DNA from: UBA1388 sp964555515
GTDB lineage: Bacteria; Patescibacteriota; Microgenomatia; UBA1400; PJMF01
Assembly: GCA_964555515.1 (NCBI GenBank)
Contig: CAZKSJ010000001.1
Location: 16,440 to 80,439, forward strand
Length of the DNA stretch: 64,000 nucleotides
Reading direction: 5' to 3'
Shown: positions 35,738 through 43,601 of the stretch, in pieces
How the letters are laid out: every line of letters begins with the position of its first letter
How positions within the stretch are numbered: the stretch's first letter is position 1
Notes under the pieces: generated by a model
The model's input: only the letters and a program-made list of their open reading frames with translations
What the model was told of the DNA's origin: nothing
Database searches by the model: none
Position numbers and translations under genes: made by a program

Positions 35738-36034
35738 TTATGTTTTAGACTGTTTGTCCTGATAGACAGACAGCAACTGCCTACCCATATACTCCTGCCA
35801 TGGCATATTTGTGCGATTTACTGCGAACTGCTTGTCTAATTCAAGCAAAATTTTTTGCAACTCATCTGGTTGAGGCTTAAAACCCAACAATTCTGGTAAA
35901 TCCGACACATCAAGCAACCATCGTGAATACCAAGTTTGCCAGTTATCCCCCTTGCCATCACTACCGGGATGAATGCCACGGTAAGATTCGTAAGTTTGAG
36001 CAAACAAATGAATGAACTCTGCTTCTGATAACAT
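35738..36034 (-). CDS. Small soluble protein, unknown
   Basis: 98 residues, helical, rich in Trp and Gln (DNWQTWYSRWLLDVSDLPELLGF; NMPWQEYMGRQLLSVYQ). No signal peptide, membrane helix or recognised motif. It follows no operon partner closely; the exported protein at 35197 lies 61 bases downstream on the same strand. Codon use looks like that of the neighbours, so I take it as a real gene. Confidence 0.45.
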   Translation of the reverse strand: MLSEAEFIHLFAQTYESYRGIHPGSDGKGDNWQTWYSRWLLDVSDLPELLGFKPQPDELQKILLELDKQFAVNRTNMPWQEYMGRQLLSVYQDKQSKT

Positions 36035-36371
36035 AGACGATCTATCCTGCCAATGTACTTGATAATGAGTGACTTCGCTTTCTATTAATATCCACTTAAT
36101 ATAACATCAATCTTTAATATTTTTCTATCATCATTTGATTGTTTAAGATTAGAACTATCATTAAATATTCTTCTAAATATCTCAATAATGCTCTCTCAAT
36201 CAACCCTAAACTTAACTACAATCTCAACACTTACTCCATTCGAGACCAAACTTAATTCAACGCACTCTCTGCCATTTGCTCTTACTATTTTCTTACCCAA
36301 TTTTACCGCTCCTGTCACGTTTAAAAAGTAGAGTCGTATCTAGTAATGAGTAGTAAACAACAAGGAGCGTT
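36035..36371. other. AT-rich intergenic region, no gene seen
   Basis: 337 bases of low-GC sequence between two divergent small genes. Apart from the AAGGAG ribosome binding site of the KGG gene (36363-36368), I see no hairpin, repeat or reading frame that I can support. Confidence 0.5.
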
Positions 36372-36551
36372 ATGTCAACTTCAGCAGGTAGAGATAGCAA
36401 GGGTAGATTTATAACTGGGTCAGATGTGGCTAAAATGGCCGGCAGAAAAGGCGGTAAAGCAGCACAAAAGGCTGGCAAAGCCCATCCTCTAACGAGTGAA
36501 GAAAGAGCCAAAGGTGGAGAAAATTCTCATGCTATTCCAAGCATGATGTAA
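36372..36551 (+). CDS. Small KGG-motif (Con-10-like) stress protein
   Basis: 59 residues, ATG at 36372 preceded by AAGGAG at ideal distance, ending in TAA before a strong terminator. The sequence holds KGG-type repeats: SDVAKMAGRKGGKAAQKAG and SEERAKGGENSH. Such short, hydrophilic, Gly/Lys-rich proteins (PF10685-like, including fungal Con-10 and GsiB) accumulate in general stress or sporulation and are thought to protect against drying. Its N-terminal SAGRDSKGRF is also typical of DNA-bound small basic proteins, an alternative role. Confidence 0.7.
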   Translation: MSTSAGRDSKGRFITGSDVAKMAGRKGGKAAQKAGKAHPLTSEERAKGGENSHAIPSMM

Positions 36552-36574
36552 ACCTCATCGATAAAGCAACACAT

Positions 36575-36602
36575 AAAAAAGCCCCCCTAGTGGGGCTTTT
36601 TT
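36575..36602. terminator. Bidirectional rho-independent terminator
   Basis: AAAAAAGCCCC and GGGGCTTTTTT arms. It ends the KGG gene on the plus strand; on the minus strand it overlaps the last codons of the convergent 151-residue gene and ends that too. Confidence 0.85.
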
Positions 36603-37042
36603 ATTTGGGTAGTTTTAAAAAGATCCTCCAGAACCACTACGCTTTTTTTTAAGGCCGGCTCTAAATAACATCGATCTTGATCGCTCACCTTAAGGGTAAC
36701 TTTAAAACTCCCTACTGGATATTTCCACCAATTCCATTCCGTGAATCCCTCAAACTCAGCATCGATTGTTTCAGATTTAATTTGACAAAGCTGATCAAGC
36801 ACTAAGTGTTCAAACAGATGAGCAATTTCGGTATGCCTAACTTCTTCTGTAAATGCTAAATGATCATCGTTGAAGCAGGTAGTTTTTAAAACAGATGGCT
36901 GGTGGGTTTGTAAAAACTGCACGGTTTCTGGCAAACACTCGGTTGACCAACAAGACTCGGCAAAAGTCATGATCAACGTCACTTGGTGAGAATCCAAGTG
37001 TGCTTTGTATTGAAAATTGGTAGATTGATAACTTCTCATCAT
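36587..37042 (-). CDS. Small protein with inverted zincin motif, like the cyanophycin synthetase N-domain
   Basis: 151 residues. HTEIAHLFEHLVLDQL contains HxxEH (H75, E78, H79), the inverted zinc motif. The spacing to a following beta strand (YPVGSFKVTLKVSD) and a final helix (LEPALKKSVVVLEDLF) matches the N-terminal domain of cyanophycin synthetases, where HLxEH-like residues give a cryptic protease activity. The ATP-grasp and ligase domains of that enzyme are absent here. So this may be a stand-alone small metallohydrolase. It is not in an operon with a recognisable substrate gene. The assignment rests on my reading of the motif only. Confidence 0.45.
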   Translation of the reverse strand: MMRSYQSTNFQYKAHLDSHQVTLIMTFAESCWSTECLPETVQFLQTHQPSVLKTTCFNDDHLAFTEEVRHTEIAHLFEHLVLDQLCQIKSETIDAEFEGFTEWNWWKYPVGSFKVTLKVSDQDRCYLEPALKKSVVVLEDLFKTTQIKKPH

Positions 37043-37247
37043 TGCTTAACTTATTTATTACATTTTTCTTACAATGTTGATTACCATGACAGATGTTTGT
37101 AGCTTCTGCAAGCCGTATGTGCCGCCTTAAACCCATCCTGGTGAAGCAGTTCTAAATTATTTCTCCAGGCTTGGCTCAATATAACTAAGTTAATGGCAAA
37201 TAAGTAATAGTCTGGTAATAGAATGACTGAAATAACAAAACGTCATA

Positions 37248-37260
37248 TATAATCTAAGCC
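37248..37260 (+). promoter_or_regulatory. Leaderless-type -10 box of the PAS kinase operon
   Basis: Perfect TATAAT (37248-37253) with seven bases to the ATG at 37261; no Shine-Dalgarno sequence. The rest of 37043-37247 shows nothing I can name. Confidence 0.6.
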
Positions 37261-39294
37261 ATGAGCAGTTCCATTTCTTCGTCTGCTCAACCTCGCGGAC
37301 AGCATTTACTGCCATCTGCCGTGTCACCCACGACAAAGATGGTAGCTTTTTTGAATTTTGTTCATCAAGAGCTATCGTCCTCGTTGGATTATGACAAGAC
37401 GATTCAGCGACTGGGCAAATTGGCTGTACCGGTGTTGGCAGACATGTTTATGATTGACGCCCTCGGTGATGATGGTCAAATGCAAGTCTTGGCCATTGTT
37501 AACCAAAATCGGCAATCATTAAAAGTAGCTCGTCAACTTAGAAAAGAGCAACCGATTAGCTTGGAGGCTACCCATGGCATTGGTAAAGTGCTGCGAACTG
37601 GCATCGTAGAATTTTACCCGGCGCTATCACCAGCGGTCATCAAGAAGCTCTATCCAAAATCAAACCATTTTCGGGCTGCCATCGCTACAAAACCGCTGTC
37701 AATGATCATTGCTCCTGTGAAAACTAGAGACAAGATTTACGGAACATTTACTTTTGTCACTAACCAGCAATCGAACAGAAAATACTCGGCAATAGACCTA
37801 TCTATTGCTCAAGATTTTGCCCACAGCGCTGCCTTGTCTCTGCAGAACGCCCATTTATTTTCAGAAACCCAAAAGGTCAGCCGCAGATACGAGCACCTCT
37901 TTCGTGGCATCAATGAGGCAGTGGTAATTTTAAATAATGAGGGATTATTTATTGACGCCAACCCTTCTGCTCAAAAATTGTTGGGAATTTCTAATCAAGA
38001 TCTAAGAATGTGGAAAATTAGTGACTTCTGTCCAGACAAAAAAAATAACAAGCCTTCAATTTTTTCAAACCTGCAAAATCATCAAGCTTGGAATTCTGAA
38101 TTGTATCTTAAGTCTAAGAGGGGTCAAATAGTTTTTGTAGATCTCAGGGCACAAAAAATTATCCTGCCTAAGGAAACCATTTATTCGCTAGTTCTACATG
38201 ATCTAACTGAAAGCAAGCAGGCTTTTGAAACTAATGCCAGGCTGGCCGCAATCATTTCATCCTCTGATGAAGCAATTATTGGCCTGAGCTTAACCCGCCT
38301 TGTAACTAGTTGGAATAAAGGTGCAGAAAAGACTTATGGTTATCGAGCTTCAGAAGTGATTGGTAAAGACATCTCATTTATTTATCCCAAGGATCGACTT
38401 CATGAACTAGATTATTTTTCTAAAACGGTTAAAGATGGTCAAAGTATTGATCACTTCCAAACTCAACGAATTCGTAAAGATGGTAGATTAATTGATATTT
38501 CCATCAGTATTTCACCAATTAGGGACACTGATGGGCACATCATTGGCACATCAACTATTGCGCGTGACATTTCAGAAAGATTAAAGATCGAACGGAGAAA
38601 AGACGAATTCTTGAGTGTGGCCAGCCATGAATTGAAAACCCCGGTCACAAGCATTAAGGCCTATGCCCAAATTTTAGAAAAATACTTCATCAGCCAAGAA
38701 GAATCGAAGTGCTTACTCATCAGTAAGAGAATGAATAGACAAATTGATCGTTTATCCCAGCTGGTATACGACTTACTAGATGTTTCCAAGATTGAACTTG
38801 GTCAAATGAAGTTTAATTATGAAAAAGTGGGTCTTTATGATTTGCTCAAAGAATCTGTAGACGACATGCAAGCCTTCACCAAACACCATATTAAATTAAT
38901 TGGTAAAACTTTTCCCCCGGTCTGCGCCGACGCTTATCGCGTCAGTCAAGTTATGACTAACTTGCTAACAAACGCGATCAAGTATTCACCACCTACCAAA
39001 GACATTATTGTTTCCTTAAATAAAGTTGATGATCAGCTACAAGTCAGCGTGCAAGACTTTGGTATCGGCATCGATTCGGTTCATTTTAATCAAATTTTCC
39101 AAAGATTCTATCGGGTTGATGGAAAAGATTCAGATAGTTATGGAGGTTTGGGTTTAGGTTTATATATTTCCCATCAAATTATCAAACGACAAGGTGGGAA
39201 AATGTGGGTGGAGAGTACATTGGGCAAAGGCTCGACTTTTTATTTTACACTTCAGATGAATAAAAAATGTGAAGACATCAAAGATGTGTCATAA
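37261..39294 (+). CDS. Soluble GAF-PAS-PAS histidine kinase
   Basis: 677 residues, no membrane helix. GAF domain (about 30-200), two PAS domains (about 215-320 and 325-440; the second with WNKGAEKTYGYRASEVIGKD and a PAC end GTSTIARDISERLK), HisKA with H456 (SVASHELKTPVTSIKAY), and HATPase_c (NLLTNAIKYSP, VQDFGIGID, GGLGLGLYIS, GSTFYFTL). It senses a cytoplasmic signal, perhaps redox or a small ligand. The receiver gene starts 13 bases after its stop, so the two form a pair. Confidence 0.9.
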   Translation: MSSSISSSAQPRGQHLLPSAVSPTTKMVAFLNFVHQELSSSLDYDKTIQRLGKLAVPVLADMFMIDALGDDGQMQVLAIVNQNRQSLKVARQLRKEQPISLEATHGIGKVLRTGIVEFYPALSPAVIKKLYPKSNHFRAAIATKPLSMIIAPVKTRDKIYGTFTFVTNQQSNRKYSAIDLSIAQDFAHSAALSLQNAHLFSETQKVSRRYEHLFRGINEAVVILNNEGLFIDANPSAQKLLGISNQDLRMWKISDFCPDKKNNKPSIFSNLQNHQAWNSELYLKSKRGQIVFVDLRAQKIILPKETIYSLVLHDLTESKQAFETNARLAAIISSSDEAIIGLSLTRLVTSWNKGAEKTYGYRASEVIGKDISFIYPKDRLHELDYFSKTVKDGQSIDHFQTQRIRKDGRLIDISISISPIRDTDGHIIGTSTIARDISERLKIERRKDEFLSVASHELKTPVTSIKAYAQILEKYFISQEESKCLLISKRMNRQIDRLSQLVYDLLDVSKIELGQMKFNYEKVGLYDLLKESVDDMQAFTKHHIKLIGKTFPPVCADAYRVSQVMTNLLTNAIKYSPPTKDIIVSLNKVDDQLQVSVQDFGIGIDSVHFNQIFQRFYRVDGKDSDSYGGLGLGLYISHQIIKRQGGKMWVESTLGKGSTFYFTLQMNKKCEDIKDVS

Positions 39295-39306
39295 GGATTA
39301 TTAATC

Positions 39307-39723
39307 ATGAATCAGGTAAATAAAAATTCTGTCTGGGTAGTGGATGATGATGAGGGTATTCTTGAAGTTGTGAAAATCTTATTCGAACAAGAGGATTTTG
39401 ATGGAAAGTTTTTTTGCGACCCAAAAGTCATGCTATCGAAACTGACGAAGGGAATAGAACCAAAGCTGCTACTGCTCGACGTTTTTATGAGAGGCGTCAA
39501 TGGAGTTGACATTTCTTTGTGCTTGAAAAACAACACTCAAACCAAGCACATTCCTATCATTTTGCTCACTGCCGATCTAGATGCCGCTGAAAAAGCTCGC
39601 GAGGCAAAAGCTGAGGGTTTTCTGACCAAACCTTTTGATATTGAGGAACTGTTGGCCGTGGTCAGAGGATATTTAGTCACTAATAAATCAACCAATCATC
39701 TGCAAAATCACAACCATGATTGA
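39307..39723 (+). CDS. Single-domain response regulator paired with the PAS kinase
   Basis: 138 residues, one receiver domain: VWVVDDDEGILEVVKILF, phospho-Asp in LLLLDVFMRGVNGVD, IILLTADL, and GFLTKPFDIEELL. No output domain, so it acts by protein contact or phospho-transfer. Its last 36 bases overlap the end of the convergent GT2 gene, which makes the two transcripts antisense over that stretch. Confidence 0.88.
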   Translation: MNQVNKNSVWVVDDDEGILEVVKILFEQEDFDGKFFCDPKVMLSKLTKGIEPKLLLLDVFMRGVNGVDISLCLKNNTQTKHIPIILLTADLDAAEKAREAKAEGFLTKPFDIEELLAVVRGYLVTNKSTNHLQNHNHD

Positions 39724-40575
39724 CGCAACTGTTAACAAAACTAAAAAACGCCAGTCTGCTAAATGAAAAAGCGCTTCCCCAAATAAGGCGCCAATAAAAC
39801 CATAATATTTTTTGAAGTATTTAAATCGGCTTTGCCGATAAATTTTTTTGAGCTGCGTTTCTGATTGCCGGCTAACTTCTGCTTGATCATGCTCTACAAA
39901 AGCATCTGACAAAATGGCCAATTGACGACCTGCTTCTCTAATGCGCTTTCCTACATCCCATTCTTCAAAATAAAGAAATAAACTTTCATCAAATCGACCG
40001 ATCTTTTTAAACAGTTCTTGACTAATCATAAAAGCGCAGCCGGGGATAGCTGCCAACAATTGAGAATCAGGATGATCTATATTCAGCAAATAGTGTTGAC
40101 GTGCAACTGGATTATGCGGCCATAAGCGATGAATAACCGTATGACTCATTAAGTAAGTCCAGATCGTTAGCTTACCACTGCCTTGCTTTTCAAACCTTTG
40201 ACCGTTCGTATGCAATAATGTTGGTGCCACTGCGCCGATTTGAGGATGCGCGTCTAGATAAGCACTGAGCTGATTAACAATATCTGATTTTAAAATTACG
40301 TCTGGGTTTAAAAATAATAAATATCTACCTGCCGCATGATCGGCGCCCAAGTTATTACCTCCACCGTAACCTAAATTTTGCTTAGAAGCGACGTAAGTGA
40401 TTTTGTCCTGACCTCTAAGTTGATCAGCCAGCATGTCGTTGCCTTCGTTATCGACAATTGTGATATGGTAACTGGCGATGAAGCACTTTTCTCGAATGGA
40501 GTTGATGCATCGATGTAATTGAGGCACACTATGGTAATTGACAATGACGATGGAAACTTTGAGCGATTCTGGCAC
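39688..40575 (-). CDS. Family 2 glycosyltransferase (rhamnosyltransferase-like)
   Basis: 295 residues with a GTG start at 40575. GT-A fold signatures: VSIVIVNYHSVPQLHRCINSI, a nucleotide-binding acidic site in LLFLNPDVIL, AIPGCAFMISQELFKKIGRFDESLFLYFEEWDVGKRIREAG, as in WsaE/RfbN-like rhamnosyl- or sugar-transferases of cell-surface polysaccharides. A short C-terminal hydrophobic helix (FLVLLTVASIMVVILQMI) may attach it to the membrane. The start codon has a leaderless-type -10 box in front. Confidence 0.85.
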   Translation of the reverse strand: MPESLKVSIVIVNYHSVPQLHRCINSIREKCFIASYHITIVDNEGNDMLADQLRGQDKITYVASKQNLGYGGGNNLGADHAAGRYLLFLNPDVILKSDIVNQLSAYLDAHPQIGAVAPTLLHTNGQRFEKQGSGKLTIWTYLMSHTVIHRLWPHNPVARQHYLLNIDHPDSQLLAAIPGCAFMISQELFKKIGRFDESLFLYFEEWDVGKRIREAGRQLAILSDAFVEHDQAEVSRQSETQLKKIYRQSRFKYFKKYYGFIGALFGEALFHLADWRFLVLLTVASIMVVILQMIG

Positions 40576-40587
40576 TACCTGATTCTA
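40576..40587 (-). promoter_or_regulatory. Leaderless-type -10 box of the GT2 gene
   Basis: On the minus strand TAGAAT (40587-40582) ends six bases before the GTG at 40575. The same spacing with a GTG start supports GTG as the real initiation codon. Confidence 0.55.
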
Positions 40588-40646
40588 CTGCAAATCCACT
40601 TACGATGCGATTGCATCACCAACTTGTTATATACTAAGTATCAATC

Positions 40647-42638
40647 ATGTTAAAAAATTATTTGTTCAAATGCTTGTTGGTGATGGGAGTTTTTTTGCTA
40701 CCGGCTTTGGTATGCAGACATTGTGTAGTGCAAAGTGTCGCTGCTAAATCTTACACTGTTGATCAGGTTGAGATCAACGCTGAACTACAAACCGACGGCA
40801 GCATGTTGGTTGAAGAAAAACGGACTTATACCTTTGATGGGGATTTTACTTTTGCATTTATCGAAAAAAATATCGTCCCAGATCAATCCAAATCGCCTGG
40901 TCGGACAGAGCAGTATCAGCTGACTGATTTTGCAGTATGTGATCAAACCAAGTGCTATCAACAACTGGCTGATGAGCAAATTGCGGCGGCCGATGTCGAT
41001 CGGCCGCCGCAAACTTTCTACGTACAGGATAAGGGCAATCAGTATTACATCAAATGGTTTTACCGATCCAATCACCCTGAGGAATTCACCCTTCGTTACC
41101 AGGTGAACAATGCTATGACCATCCACCAGGATGTCGCCGAATTATATTGGCAGTGGATTGGCAGTGAGTGGGAAGTACCACAGTCCAACGTGACCGTACA
41201 AGTAACTCTCCCACCCGAAGTGCCAGGAGAAGCAATTCAGGCATGGGCACACGGCCCATTAACTGGAACAGTGTCTATTCCTGATTCAAAATCGGTAATA
41301 TTTAGAGTGCCTAAAGTGGGAGTTGGAGAATTTTTTGAAGGTCGCATCACTCTACCCAAAGCAATTTTTTCTGCTGGCGCGGTGGGAAATGGTTCCAATG
41401 AAGCAATTAATCAGCAGGAAGAGCAGTTTATCAATCAAACCAAGCAAGATTTAAAGAGAAAAAGCTTGGTCACCAATACGGTTGCCATCCTAAGCCTCGC
41501 GGTTTTTGCGGGCACGCTGATCAATCTATATTGGGTGATTAAGCGATTTTATGAATTTGGCAAGGATCCGCAAATGCCGCAAGTCTCATTGTCAGGCAAG
41601 TTGTGGGAACCACCTAGTGAGATTGACCCCTCCCAAGTTGAGCAACTGCTCTCTGGAAATCAAAGGCTAACTCCCAAGGCTTTTACCGCCACAATTCTGT
41701 CGCTCATCCATAAGCGAGTCTACAAAATGAAGCGCAGTGATCAAAAGGAAGGTCTCTTCTTTAAGAATTACAAGTACTATCTAGAGAAACAAGCGGGTCA
41801 TCAACAAAAATTATCTGGAGTCGAGTCTGCGATAAGTTCTTTTCTAGATCAGATAGGAACTAAATCCGTTCAGTTCCAAGGAAAAAAACAACAGTTGTTA
41901 CCTTTAGATGAAATTGGCAAATGGACAAGAGCGCACCAAACCACTTCATATAATTTTTTTAAAAATCTCGAAAAAACTAGTTTTGAGGAAAATATCAATG
42001 AAGGCTACTTTGACGAAGCAGCAGACAAATACAGTAAAAATTATCTGACTGTCACTTACTTTTCCTTATATGGGACTGCTCAGTTTATCTTCCTCATGCT
42101 GTTGATGAACAATTTGACAGTAGGCGCAGGACTTGTGGCACTCGGCCTGCTTACCGCTCCATTTGGCGTCATGCTTGCCATCATGGGCATAATTTTGAAC
42201 ATGGTGCTGCTTTCCCAAGGACAAAAAAGAACTGATTTAGGTGCCAAGGAGGCGGCGGGGTGGAAAGCCTTCAAGCAACACATGGAAGATTATCAAAAAA
42301 CCGCTAAGTATCCGATTGACTCAATCATTTTGTGGGAAAAATACTTGATCTATGGCACGGTACTTGGAGTTTCTAAAAAAGCACTTTCACAACTACCAGT
42401 ATCATTTAGCCCTGAAGATGCCAAAATTGCTACTACATATTGGGCAGGCAGCTCAACGGGAGGTGCGGCCGACTTTTCCAGCTCTATCTCTGATATTTCC
42501 AGCGGCATTGCCGACGCTTTGAGTAGCGTTTCTTCTGCGGCAAGTTCCTCTTACGGCGCTTCTGGATCCGGCTCATCCGGCGGTTCATCGGGCGGAGGTG
42601 GAGGAGGAGGTGGGGGTGGCGGTGGCGGTGCGGGCTAA
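40647..42638 (+). CDS. DUF2207 membrane protein with Ser/Gly-rich tail
   Basis: 663 residues: signal peptide or signal anchor (about 1-32), an N-terminal extracytoplasmic beta domain (about 36-225: SYTVDQVEINAELQTDGSMLVEEKRTYTF is the DUF2207 hallmark), a membrane helix (about 273-297), a winged-helix-like cytoplasmic region (LTPKAFTATILSLIHKRVYKM), two further helices (about 468-520), and a last 80 residues of Ser/Gly ending in a run of 13 glycines. Family function unknown; often near envelope genes. A TATACT box (40630-40635) ends 11 bases before the start. Confidence 0.85.
   Translation: MLKNYLFKCLLVMGVFLLPALVCRHCVVQSVAAKSYTVDQVEINAELQTDGSMLVEEKRTYTFDGDFTFAFIEKNIVPDQSKSPGRTEQYQLTDFAVCDQTKCYQQLADEQIAAADVDRPPQTFYVQDKGNQYYIKWFYRSNHPEEFTLRYQVNNAMTIHQDVAELYWQWIGSEWEVPQSNVTVQVTLPPEVPGEAIQAWAHGPLTGTVSIPDSKSVIFRVPKVGVGEFFEGRITLPKAIFSAGAVGNGSNEAINQQEEQFINQTKQDLKRKSLVTNTVAILSLAVFAGTLINLYWVIKRFYEFGKDPQMPQVSLSGKLWEPPSEIDPSQVEQLLSGNQRLTPKAFTATILSLIHKRVYKMKRSDQKEGLFFKNYKYYLEKQAGHQQKLSGVESAISSFLDQIGTKSVQFQGKKQQLLPLDEIGKWTRAHQTTSYNFFKNLEKTSFEENINEGYFDEAADKYSKNYLTVTYFSLYGTAQFIFLMLLMNNLTVGAGLVALGLLTAPFGVMLAIMGIILNMVLLSQGQKRTDLGAKEAAGWKAFKQHMEDYQKTAKYPIDSIILWEKYLIYGTVLGVSKKALSQLPVSFSPEDAKIATTYWAGSSTGGAADFSSSISDISSGIADALSSVSSAASSSYGASGSGSSGGSSGGGGGGGGGGGGGAG
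40981..41012. repeat. GC-rich perfect hairpin inside the DUF2207 gene
   Basis: 14-base arms TTGCGGCGGCCGAT and ATCGGCCGCCGCAA with loop GTCG, within the coding sequence (encodes IAAADVDRPPQ). Such a perfect arm is not needed for the protein. Confidence 0.65.
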
Positions 42639-42780
42639 TCGCTACCAACAATATTAAATTAATACCTAAATCCATTTGGCAGGATCGGGTTCTATTCAAA
42701 CCAAAATAATAATACTTCTCGATCCAGATGAACTTCCCGCTTCTATCAATGCTATTTTGTCATCCTCATTGTCAAGCTCA

Positions 42781-43482
42781 CTAGCATTTGAGTGCAAAGT
42801 CGTGTTCTTCTGAAGTATTTTTATTTAGAATGAGTTGGCAATCGTGCTGGTTTGCTTGCTGATCGGGAGTGTCGGAGACAAGCTGGTCTTCCTCGACAAG
42901 AACTTGAACTTGTTTCTGATTGATGTCTGCCGGAATTAGATTGCCACCTTCCTGATGAAGTAAGTCCTTTTGATCTGTATTAATCAAATTTGACTTGCCC
43001 TGTTGCTGATTGGGATGCGTAATTAAATTCTTGAGTTGTTTTTCTTGCTGATCGGAAAGGGGCAGACTAGATTCGGGTGGTTTGAAATAGATCGTAATTT
43101 CTTGCGGAGATTCCAGTAGCATCCACACTTCTCGACCAACGTCCCCAACGTAATCATCACCAACTTGGTCCGCGTGAGCAGGATTCAATAAATCAAAAAC
43201 ACAATACGGACCAAAAATTTGCCCATTGCTTTCTTTAATCCAAACTTTTTCTCCAACATGATCCATTTTCAGAGCAACGTGAGCGATCTCGGCACAAGCT
43301 TGATCAATCTGTCCCCACTCAAGACGTTTGGCAATTGTAGCTACTCTCGGCCGATCATTGTAGGGAGTCACGTAGCCGTGAAGTACCTCACTAGATTGGG
43401 GCTCTGCACCCACAACCGGCGAACCATGAAAAAGACAACTAATCGCAATTGCCCACAACCCAACACGAAGTGTTCGCGCCAT
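42781..43482 (-). CDS. Exported protein of unknown function
   Basis: 233 residues from the ATG at 43482, chosen for the AGGAAAAA ribosome binding site and the signal peptide it gives (MARTLRVGLWAIAISCLFHG, cleavage near VVGA/EP); the open frame runs 49 codons further upstream into the GT-C gene. Mature part: a compact domain (about 35-140) with AHVALKMDHVGEKVWIK and GPYCVFDLLNPAHADQ, which recalls double-psi beta-barrel/RlpA-type wall proteins without matching them, then a Gln/Asp-rich disordered tail (QQQGKSNL, DTPDQQANQHDCQ). Function unknown. Confidence 0.45.
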   Translation of the reverse strand: MARTLRVGLWAIAISCLFHGSPVVGAEPQSSEVLHGYVTPYNDRPRVATIAKRLEWGQIDQACAEIAHVALKMDHVGEKVWIKESNGQIFGPYCVFDLLNPAHADQVGDDYVGDVGREVWMLLESPQEITIYFKPPESSLPLSDQQEKQLKNLITHPNQQQGKSNLINTDQKDLLHQEGGNLIPADINQKQVQVLVEEDQLVSDTPDQQANQHDCQLILNKNTSEEHDFALKC

Positions 43483-43601
43483 TTTTTCCTGATTAGCAAT
43501 GATTTCCAAAGATGAATTTCGTAAAAATTCACTGAAAAGCATAAGTGCTGAGTATAACTTTTGAAAATCATCTGACAACCCCAAACTATCCCATTGAGTT
43601 A

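Noticed and set aside
40785..41126. A 113-residue frame opposite the DUF2207 gene
   Set aside because: Antisense shadow; the sense frame carries the DUF2207 signature.
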